NCBI GenBank assembly: GCA_903813345.2
Contig: CAIIXF020000009.1
Location: 14,706,347 to 14,770,346 of the forward strand
From: Owenia fusiformis
Lineage: Eukaryota; Annelida; Polychaeta; Sabellida; Oweniidae
DNA length: 64,000 nt
Direction of reading: 5' to 3'
Numbering within the stretch: the stretch's first letter is position 1; every line of letters starts with the position of its first letter. A model generated the notes under the pieces. That model was not told the DNA's origin. It searched no databases and saw only the letters and a program-made list of their open reading frames with translations. This document shows positions 36,010 through 64,000 of this stretch, in pieces. Position numbers and translations under genes: made by a program.

Positions 36010-36168
36010 ATTGTGTCATTTATTTCAAAAATTACATTGATATATCACATTGTAACATAATTAACAAAATGAAATAAGTTATAAATCAAATAATTTAAAT
36101 AATACAAAAATAAATAGTCTAATATAATATAATACACAAATGCATAAAATGTAAAACAAATCCAATAT
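36010..36168 (-). other. Candidate terminal exon/3' UTR of delphilin
   Basis: On the minus strand a strong acceptor (TTTGTTTTTTCAG, about 36169-36181) is followed by GTGTGA. Spliced to the last resolved delphilin exon (phase 0), this gives one Val and a stop, with AATAAA about 145 nt later (TTTATT at about 36019-36024 on the plus strand). This is only a splice-signal argument. Human delphilin has about 23 more residues after the matching exon, so a coding terminal exon may have been missed. Confidence 0.25.
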
Positions 36169-36832
36169 TTTCACACCTGAAAAAAACAAATGAGATCATA
36201 AAATACATGTTAATGACTACCAGCTTTAATTGTGAGTGTACGTGTACACTGTACATGTAAATGGTTTGCATAAATGTGTGCGTACATTCCTAAATCTGCG
36301 TATAATACGAACACTTGTAAATCCTTGTAACATACTATTATTAATGCTGAAAGTGAATTACAGTACCACCCATGGCTTCCCAAGTGTATTACAGTACAAC
36401 ACTGTCGACACAAATGAAGTACAGTACAATAGTACAACCACATTATGTCTTATCTTATGTGATAGTAAAGAATATATTGGTAGGTCAATTGTACAGGTTG
36501 CTTGCAATTTGGCCACCCCCATGACCTTTAATATGTTCTATATAGTATATAGTCTGCAATATATGAAGAGTGAATGTTGAAACATTTCAGTAGCATACCC
36601 CACCTCTAGAGAATATAATAAATGATGAAAATTCTGGGAAAAGCTGCATTTCAAGCAACAATAAAGTTTCAACAGAGCTTCACTAAAGTTGTTTGGTAAA
36701 CTTGTCCTTAAAAGCAAGAAGACAATTTAAGTGAACAATACTGCACCTTTGAATAGAATATTAAGAAAGATTAATACCAAATTTTGCAATATTATGATGA
36801 CTGAGTAGTTTGTTATTATCATTATTGTACGA

Positions 36833-37340
36833 TTAAAGCACTAATCCTCATTGTTGATAATCCCTTTGTCTTTAATAGCACTAATCCTCATTGTTGATAA
36901 TCCCTTTGTCTTTAATAGCACTAATCCTCATTGTTGATAATCCCTTTGTCTTTAATAGCACTAATCCTCACCATGGATAATCCTGATGCCTATAACAGTA
37001 CTAATCCCCATTCTGGAATATCTTGATGTCTTGAACACTATTAATCCTCATTGAGGATATTCCTTTTGTCTTTAGAAGCACAAATCCTTATTGTTGATAA
37101 TTCTTTTGTCTTTAGAAGCACAAATCATTATTGTTGATAATCCTTTTGTCTTTAGAAGCACAAATCACTATTGTTGATAATCCTTTTGTCTTTAGAAGCA
37201 CAAATCCTTATTGTCAATAATCCTTTTGTCTTTAGAAGCACAAATCATTATTGTTGATAATCCTTTTGTCTTTAGAAGCACAAATCCTTATTGTAGAATA
37301 TCCTAGTGTCTTTAACAGCATTAATCCATAATATATTGAG
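36833..37340. repeat. 40-bp tandem repeat, about 13 copies
   Basis: Copies start every 40 bp from 36841 to 37321. There are two subfamilies: CACTAATCCTCATTGTTGAT early and CACAAATCCTTATTGTTGAT late. The first three copies are essentially identical, suggesting recent expansion. It lies downstream of the last resolved delphilin exon, possibly in its last intron. Confidence 0.92.
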
Positions 37341-37755
37341 GATAATCCTGTTATCAAATAAGGATGTGTTTGAGATTCTATTTCCTCATATCAGTGTTTC
37401 TTGTACAGCAGGTTATGTGTGTGAGCTTTCTGGAAGATAAACAACCACTTTGTAAATTACTGAATAATATATATCTAGTAGGAACATAGTTATCATTTAG
37501 TGGTCTAACAGGAATATAGTTACGATATAGAGGACTAGGAGTTATCATATAATGGCCAACACAGGGATGTAGTTATCAGAGGTCAATGCAGGTATATAAT
37601 TATTACATGTACTTTGTATTGGTCTAGCCTAGCAGCAAAAAACAGTAAGCACATAATGGTTTATGTTAGGATATAGTTATAATGAAGAAGTCAATCAGGA
37701 ATATAGTTATAATGAAGAAGTCAATCAGGAATAGTGTTATAATGAAGTCTCTTAC

Positions 37756-56977
<19,222 letters not shown>

Positions 56978-57059
56978 TGTTGGATATTTCTATATCAATA
57001 TCATATCCCCTATGAGAGTACAGATGCAGGCTGGCTCCATAGAATAGAGGGAGGGGCTG

Positions 57060-57390
57060 AGTGATAGCACCACCAAATTGTTACTTATGTGTAATTGTAA
57101 CTGAAAATAAACAAAAAAAATTGTAACTCACAACATACTAATTCTAACTGAAAATAAACAAATGAAACTGTTAATCCTGTGTAAATATATCTGGAAATAA
57201 AATGTCGAAACAAACAAATAAATAATTTATCATATGTGCGCAAATGTCACTGAAAGTCAACAAAAGCAATTACTCATGTATAAATATCACAAAAATAAAG
57301 TTAATATACAAATGACACTTCAAATAAACAAATGAAATTGTTACTCATATGCATTATTTAACTGAAATAAGCAAATGATAAGTTGATGGA
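57060..57390. repeat. Degenerate ~60-bp tandem repeat upstream of delphilin
   Basis: About five diverged units share AAATAAACAAATGAAA and TTGTTACTCATGTGTAAAT. It lies just above the first delphilin coding exon, so it could be in its 5' UTR intron or promoter side. Confidence 0.5.
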
Positions 57391-58731
57391 ATAGTTAAGA
57401 TGTTTTCAATATCTGGTAAATTTCTCATGGTTTCCCAATTAAGCAATATGTGCTGGATGTATATCCCATGCATTAATGTTACTTCTCATTGTTTTGAGGG
57501 CTTATTTTTTAGGTCTGATTGACTTGACAAAAAAAAGTGATAAATGCAGCCTTTAGAGAAACTTTGTTTAATTTTATCAATTACAAATGTATTCTCCTAT
57601 TCTCTATTGACAGAGACTGCAGTTGGAATTTTCTCTCCTCGCAGGCAGAGGAAAGAGAATTCACACATAGCTAGGCAAGGTGTGTCCGATTCCAGGCGAT
57701 TCGAACATGATATTTCCTATAATTGAAGTGCATTATATCATCAATCACTGCATCCAAGGTTGCTGGTAAAATAGTTGTCAAGGTGACAAATTGACTCTCC
57801 AAATTGAAATTGATACTTTGCAAACTTGACCCTTGCAAAAAGTTTCCTTGAAAATATGTTCTTTTATGTGATTTCGTAGAAAATATTTTGCATATTATAC
57901 ATGAACAGCTTGTAGAATTGTACCATGGGCTTTCAAGAGTTGTACCATGAGAGTGTTTTACATTGGTGGATTAAGGATTTAAGTCCTGGACTAGAAAATA
58001 TTTTGCAATGTGTGAAAAGAATTTAAGCCCAAGACTCAATGCATTGTGGCTGCTTCATTCGACTCAGGCGTTGATTCCTAATGCATTCATTCTGCAGGGT
58101 CATGCAAAGATTTGGAAACAACACCTTCAATGGAATAATTTTTTTGCGTAGAACTTATCACCAATATACATCTTTCTACCAAATATGAAGAAAATCTGTC
58201 GACTAGTATTCAAGTTATAGACGGACATCATTTGTTGCTGGTGCATCAGACGAACAGACACTGACTGAATGACGGACAGCTTCACTATATCCCTATTCCT
58301 ACAGAACTTCGTTCCTTGGGATAATGAGCAAAGCCTTCTTAGCGACTTAAATATTAAATTTTTGTTTATAATGAGTAAATAATTTGAAGAGAATTACTCC
58401 CGTTCAGTAATCAATCCAGGAATCTATCATAGAGGGAAACTGGATGTGAACAGGTGAAATTATCATAATCATTAGTTCACTATTATAACATGCCTCTCAT
58501 AAAAATATATAGACAATTTATCAGTGCATCAGTGTCATTTGCAATGACCTGTTGAAATTAAAAACATTTTGCTCTACATTAATTCATTGACTTCACTCCC
58601 ATTATTCAATCAACTAAACACGATTACTTGCCATGTGCTTCTTCATGTTTCTTCCTTCTATTCATGACAGTCGAAAGCAAGCAAGATGCATTAACACTAC
58701 AGGAGAATAAACTGGTCTCCTGGGCATTAGC
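57391..58731. other. No gene recognised; fragment of tandem-cored element end
   Basis: At about 58150-58325 a fragment ends ACAGAACTTCGTTCCTTGGG, similar to the CGAACTTCGTTCGATGGGAT end at 13024, with a short GACGGACAG run. The rest shows nothing I can name. Confidence 0.4.
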
Positions 58732-59165
58732 CAGTGTGGGAAATAATCACCGGACAACGGACAAATGTCGAGTCTGAAAAGAAATTTGTCCAGACTGTTT
58801 CAAACTGTGTGGTCAAAATAGTCCAGATAGATTTTGCTGAGACATGAGACAATGAATTTTGTTTTACACATCAAATGAAAAAATATAAATTGGTCTTCTT
58901 CTGACGAAGAAGTTGTCATCAAATGAAACAATGCAAAATATGAAATTCAATGGTTAAGAATTTCAATCATTTTAACCCCCCCCCCCCCTTCTGTTTCCAT
59001 GTATATATATTTTTTTGTTTTACATTGACCAAGTACAAAAAATGTCCAGTGTGTTTTCAAACTGTCTGGTCAAAATTTTGACCAGTCAAAAAAGAATTTG
59101 TCTGGAGTGTTTCAAAGTGGCTGGACAAATTGATCCAGGCACAAAAAATGCTTATTTCCCACACT
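58732..59165. mobile_element. hAT-like MITE
   Basis: Ends CAGTGTGGGAAATAA and TTATTTCCCACACT are inverted. GCATTAGC at 58724-58731 and 59166-59173 is an 8-bp direct repeat, as hAT insertions leave. Internal GGACAAAT / TTTGTCC and CAAACTG phrases recur in inverted order. A run of 14 C occurs at about 58977-58990. No ORF. Confidence 0.78.
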
Positions 59166-59173
59166 GCATTAGC

Positions 59174-60206
59174 CTGCATTATCAATCGTTTTCTTCGAAT
59201 TACAATGTTTTTTGAACTTTTCAGCATGAATATAGAGTTGGGATCTCAAAACCACGCAATGCCGGAGTGGCACCCTTGGGCAACTCTCTACAGAGCATTT
59301 CTTATACCCCCCTAATAAAATCATCATCATCATTTTCTTCATATTCTTGATTCTTAAACTCTAGGTAGGTGTAAATATTTTCGAAACAAATGCGTGATAT
59401 ATACACATATTTTGTACCACATGCGTGACATAAACGGCAATCGCGTGCAAAGACCGAATGGAATGCGTTCGCTTTTTTTCGCCGTTCGTTTTTTTACCGT
59501 GTCACAAAAAACGATTTTTAAAAATATCAACAAAATGCATGATTTGCGTGATATTTGATCATACACGCTAAATTGATGTGTGATTTCTATTTTTCCAGCA
59601 AATGCGTGACAATCACGCCTAATGTGTGAGGGTTGACAGGGCAGCATATAGCATGATTAGAAGTGAAGATAATATAATTCATCATATCACGTATGTAATA
59701 TGTCTAACATTTCAGTTGCTATGGCAACATCACTTGATAATTAGGTTCTTACATTTCACTTTCTTTAATGAGTATAAAGGTTGGGTCCAAAATAACACTT
59801 ATGTGTTATGCTCTCTAAGTAAAGAAGAGCTCCTTTAGAGGTAAATAGTCACATGAATTTGTAAAAAAATGTATAACTTGTAGTTGTAGAACCCCTCCCC
59901 ACAGCCCCCAAAGTTTGACGATTGGTGAAAACTGGCAAAAAACCTTTCATTTTCTAGTTTCAAATTAAAAATGCATTGGGATGCAACACTTATTAGAATT
60001 CAAGGAATATCTACTGACTTTGTCTGATATAACAATATGAAGATTTTAATCATTAAACAATGGGAAGTATTTTATTTGAAACATTTTAGAATCCTTTCCC
60101 ATAAAAATGTTGAAAAGAGGGAGTGGTCAATTTCACCATTTTGCAGCATTTAACGTTTGAAATAAATACAAACCAAGGCATTAAAACATTTTCAATGCTA
60201 TACTAT
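59174..60206. other. No gene recognised
   Basis: Contains repeated ATGCGTGACA-like phrases (about 59390-59620) of unknown origin ending GTGAGGGTTGACAGG, which resembles the complement of the start of the GC-rich insert near 18548. No supported feature. Confidence 0.3.
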
Positions 60207-60608
60207 ATCGCAAGGCCTGTCATAACCGTGGTTATGTTAAAGCCTGATATGACCGTGACAGTGGTTGCAAGGAAAGCCTGTCATGACCGTGGTAATGTTA
60301 ACGTGACAATGGTTATATCAAATGACATTTGGTAGCATGAGAATGCCGTAATGAAAAATTTCATAGACTTCTACTACTTTAACTCATATTTCATTTTCAC
60401 AAACTATAATTCTAACCTTATTCAAGAATGCTAACATTGTCACGGTCATATCAAGCTTTAACATTACCACGGTCATGACAGGCCTTACAACCATCGCCAC
60501 AGTCATATAAGGCTTTTACAGGCCTTGCAACATAATAAAGCATTGTCACGGTTATACCAGGCTTTCACGATAACACAATGACGGCATAAGTCTTGCAATA
60601 GATAGCAT
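60207..60608. mobile_element. Short foldback copy (same family as 16793-18260)
   Basis: GCAAGGCCTGTCATAACCGT and related units on the left are matched by inverted TCACGGTCATATCAAGC, CCACGGTCATGACAGGCC and AAGTCTTGCAATAGATAG on the right. It is about 400 bp with an AT-rich centre. It looks like an internally deleted derivative. Confidence 0.7.
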
Positions 60609-60644
60609 TTTATTTTTTACCAAAATGTTATTTTCTAGCTGTAC

Positions 60645-60800
60645 CTTAACATGCGAATATCCACTTCAACTTTTTAAGTTCCTATTTGTCATTATGGACA
60701 CAAATTCCACTATATTTGGACTTACTAGGACGGAGAAAATAGAGCACTGAATACACTGAGGTAAGAATTTATTACATGTGCAACAGCATGTAATTTTCAT
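60645..60800 (+). repeat. ~155-bp direct duplicate, left copy, with splice-donor-like end
   Basis: Nearly identical to 61337-61492 (CCACTTCAACTTTTTAAGTT, then GGACGGAGAAAATAGAGCAC). Both copies contain GAG|GTAAGAATTT at the same place. Each lies immediately outside a foldback element copy. It may be a duplicated non-coding exon or a flank carried with the repeat. Confidence 0.65.
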
Positions 60801-61336
60801 AGCTATAGCAATTCTTTATGTCCCCCACTGTATAAATCAATTCAAGAATGGAAAAGCACCTGATGAGACAGAAATTTCTTCACCACAACTAACCCATGTC
60901 CAGTGAGCAATTAAACGACGCCCCCCCCCCCCATTAACATGACATGAAAATAATAGTAAATATCTGGATTATACAGGACAATCAACTTATAATGAGCTAA
61001 ATTCCAAGTTTCCTGTCTCAAACTCTCCCAAGCAGTAGAAAAATAATTCCCGTTCACTTTAGTAGCACAATAAATGAATCAAAAGTTTCATACCTGCAAA
61101 TGAAGGATGAATCCCAACCAAATCGAAAGAATGTTTTCACGAATTGCCATGTTTGTGATCGAAGGAGGATTGACTCCCAGAATGCAACATCAGTTAACCT
61201 TATACTCATGACAGGTTTCAAAATGGCGGAATGGAATTTTGAAAGCTGGCATGTGTCATGTTGCACTCTGGGAGCCAATCCTCCGTTGCAGCATAATCGG
61301 GCTACAAAATCACCTCAACATTTAAAGAGTCGACAT

Positions 61337-61492
61337 TAACATGTGAATATCCACTTCAACTTTTTAAGTTCTTATTTGTCATTATGGACACAAATTCCAC
61401 TACATTTGGACCTACTTGGACGGAGAAAATAGAGCACTGAATACACCGAGGTAAGAATTTATTAGATGTGCGACAGCATGTAACTTTTATAC
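61337..61492 (+). repeat. ~155-bp direct duplicate, right copy
   Basis: Partner of 60645-60800 in the same orientation with about ten substitutions. It keeps the GAG|GTAAGAATTT donor-like site and runs into the left end of the large foldback element at 61489. Confidence 0.65.
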
Positions 61493-62625
61493 ACATGCTA
61501 TCTATTGCAAGACTTACGCCTGCCACAACCGTCGCCATGTTAATCAGTGTTTTTAAGTAGCGCAAGGATCCTGCAATGACCGTGGTAGTGTTATCGTGTA
61601 AGCCTGGTATAATCGTGACAGGCTGGTATAACCGTGACAATGCTGTATCATATTGCAAGGCCTGTCATGACCCTGGAAGGGTTATCGTGGAAGCCTGGCG
61701 CGACCGTAGCCTTTATTGTGGTTTATAAGCGAATGTGATTATTAATGTATGGTAGTAATTTTGATTTTGACATGATTAAGGCAGTTAAGCCTAAACACCA
61801 TGATCATAGTATTAAACTGTTAAATTGTAAATTACTAATGACGATCACTTAAAATTGTTAAGGATATTCCTGGCATTAATGTCATACAATATGTTTTTTA
61901 TGTCTCTGTACATATTTACTAGTCATTGCAATACATTATAATGGTCATAGTAGGACTAAGCCTAAATGTCTACATTGCCACCCTCATACCTGGCCTTGCA
62001 ATACTATATTACATTGTCACGGTCATACCAGGCTTTGCGATCCCATAATACATTGTCATGGTCATGTCAGGTTTTCAAATACACATTGTCCAGTCACTTA
62101 TAGCAATCATAAATTTCTACATTACCACTCTCATACCCGAACTTGGAATACTGGGGCAATACTATATCACACTGCCACGGCGGTCATACCAAGCCTTGCA
62201 ATTACTATATTATATTACATTGCCACGGCCCTGCCAGGCCTTGCAGTACTATATTACATTGCCACGGTCATGCCAGGCTTTGCAATACACATTGTCACGG
62301 TTATAGCAGTCCAAATCGTAAATTTCTACACTACAGTACCACTCTCATACCTGAACTTGTCATGCCAGGCCTTGCAGAACTATACAACATTGTCACGGTC
62401 ATGCCAGGCCTTGCAGTACTATATTACATCGTCACGGTCATGCCAAGCCTTGCAGAACTATATTACATTGTCCCGGCAGGCATTGCAATATAATACAGCA
62501 TTGTTGCGCTTATACCAGGCTTTCACGATAACATTACCACGGTCATGGCAGGATCCTTGCGCTACTTAAAACACTGAATAACATGATGACGGTTACGCCA
62601 GGCGTTAGTCTTGCAACAGATAGGG
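61489..62625. mobile_element. Large foldback element (copy in reverse orientation)
   Basis: Ends CTATCTATTGCAAGACTTAC and GCGTTAGTCTTGCAACAGAT are the same termini as at 16793-18260. The AT-rich centre reads as its reverse complement (ATCCTTAACA phrase inverted). The ~40-bp units (GTCACGGTCATGCCAGGCCT and TGCAGTACTATATTACATTG) fill the right arm. This copy lacks the hAT MITE, showing the empty site at 61560-61567. Open frames here are repeat artefacts. Confidence 0.82.
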
Positions 62626-63339
62626 CCTATAGTAATTCTTTATGTTCCCCACTTTATAAACATGTTTGCTCTGAGTCTGTGCCAATCTGTGGATATTAGA
62701 TCTATATAGACAAAACCAAACATAGTGATAAAGTTTGAATAAGAGCTTACCAATGATGGATTAGTTGGACATCATGCTGATAACTTCATTGCACGTTTGT
62801 AGCACTCATTTCTCGCATAAATCACTGAAGAAACATATTTCCACAAATCGATGAAAGTTCTGTTTAGATGTTGACTGTCACGTGATCCACTCTTCAAACA
62901 AGGAGGAAAGAAAGGTGAAAGTGTAAGTGAACTTTTTGGGGGGGATTTTCTTTCTTTCTATGCGTTAGTAAGTCATCTCTCAATTGTATGTATATTGTTA
63001 CTTTGGAATTATAAGTTTGCACTCTGTTTGATCGCTTCAAGACTGAGATTTAGTGGGCACCACTTGCACAGAGAGCTAGAGTCTGGGCTGTAAAAAATCA
63101 ACTTAGGACTGCTTACAGTAGGCTAGAATTAGCCTTGACCAGGAAGAGTCACTATAAGCGGCTAACCCTAGACTAAAATAGAGCCGGTAGGTATACTAGA
63201 GTTTTGCTGGGATATATATACTCAATATATTTTAGATATTTTAAGGCCACGGGGAAGAAAATAGGTATATACACAGAAAGATCAACATTTTCCAGGAGGA
63301 ACATACCCAACATTTGAGTTGACGCAATCTGGGCAAGGT
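62626..63339. other. No gene recognised
   Basis: Contains TGTCACGTGATC near 62877 (E-box-like) and otherwise nothing that I can support as coding or RNA. Confidence 0.3.
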
Positions 63340-64000
63340 TCAGTTTTTAGTTGGTTCGGTTTTTCATACCATTCCAGCCATAAGTGACCATGACATTATC
63401 CAGATTGACACCAACACACAAGCAACACGTCAACATCCAGTAAAGCGCCTGATATATCTCTGGAAGAGAGCAGACATGAACACCCTTAAAACTGAAGTAG
63501 CAACTTTTGCCAAGCTTTTGTGAGAAGTGTGACATCTCTACTCCCATACAAGACATTTGGGATGAACTCTCAAAAGCTTGTAACCGCTTTATGGCAAAGA
63601 GCGTACCATCTAAGATGACGTTGTCACGCTTTGACCAGCCCTGGATAACAACTGTGAAACAGCTATCACATTGGAAGAAGCATGCATACAACCGTGCCTG
63701 GAAATCCAAACGCTCGTAGGACTGGAACTATAATCGTTCAGTGAAGAACAAATCCCAGCGAGAATGCAAAATAGCATATAACACCTATTTGGATGGCTTG
63801 GTAGGTGACGGTTGTAACAAACGCTTCTTTAACTTTATTAAGTCCAAGAAATGTGACAACTCAGGTGTGGCCCCTCTGAAGCGTGATGGCACAACATTCA
63901 GCTCAAGTAAAGCCAAGGCAGAGGTGCTTAATGACCGGAGTTTGTGTCAGTTTTTACTCATGAGCCAGAAGGTGCCATTCCCAACAAAGGCCCTTTTCTC
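63340..64000 (+). pseudogene. Decayed LINE, endonuclease end to RT linker (runs off window)
   Basis: About 63373-63400 reads AISDHDIIQIDTN, the APE-type endonuclease SDH motif, followed by RLIYLWKRADMNTLKTE. After a stop and frame changes, another frame gives RFDQPWITTVKQLSHWKKHA and, further on, CKIAYNTYLDGLV and FFNFIKSKKCDNSG, the usual segment between endonuclease and RT. Several stops and frameshifts show that it is dead. RT would start beyond the window edge. Confidence 0.75.

Noticed and set aside
36833-37340. CRISPR-like regular repeats
   Set aside because: Units are contiguous with no unique spacers, and the genome is eukaryotic.
62058-62569. Overlapping repetitive ORFs in the 61.5-kb foldback copy
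   Set aside because: Same repeat artefact as at 17.2-17.8 kb.

Overview
This window is from an animal nuclear genome. The genes are split by GT-AG introns, intergenic DNA is visibly AT-rich, and the protein set is bilaterian: SIRT1, DNAJC12, an ependymin-related protein, L-delphilin and a farnesoic-acid-O-methyltransferase-domain protein. The mix of ependymin and FAMeT-domain genes, foldback elements with tandem cores, and mariner and LINE copies fits a marine invertebrate, perhaps a non-vertebrate deuterostome such as an echinoderm or hemichordate. That placement is inference; an amphioxus or mollusc cannot be excluded from sequence alone.

Layout. 1.7-3.35 kb (+): last two exons of a gene encoding tandem FAMeT domains. 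7.25-14.6 kb (-): DNAJC12, five exons. Its introns hold a LINE, an apparently intact mariner inserted into that LINE, and a tandem-cored repeat. 16.06-28.98 kb (+): SIRT1, ten exons, 1055 aa as spliced here, with a 14-residue tandem repeat in exon 9. 32.35-34.25 kb (-): ependymin-related secreted protein, four exons. About 37.76-56.98 kb (-): L-delphilin (GRID2IP), 25 exons and 1342 codons resolved, with three PDZ and three harmonin-N-like domains, FH1 and FH2; the terminal exon is uncertain. 57-64 kb: no host gene recognised; foldback repeats, an hAT-like MITE and a decayed LINE.

DNAJC12 and SIRT1 lie head to head, their start codons about 1.4 kb apart. The same pair is adjacent and divergent on human chromosome 10q21.3, so this looks like ancient microsynteny. 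The intergenic stretch carries NRF1-type, CRE and E2F-type motifs near the SIRT1 start. A 540-bp near-perfect foldback element sits between the two genes.

Exon models were built by hand from homology, reading phase and GT-AG signals. Every internal junction proposed keeps phase. None has been checked against transcripts. Repeat family names are inferred from structure (termini, target-site duplications, ORFs), not from a database.
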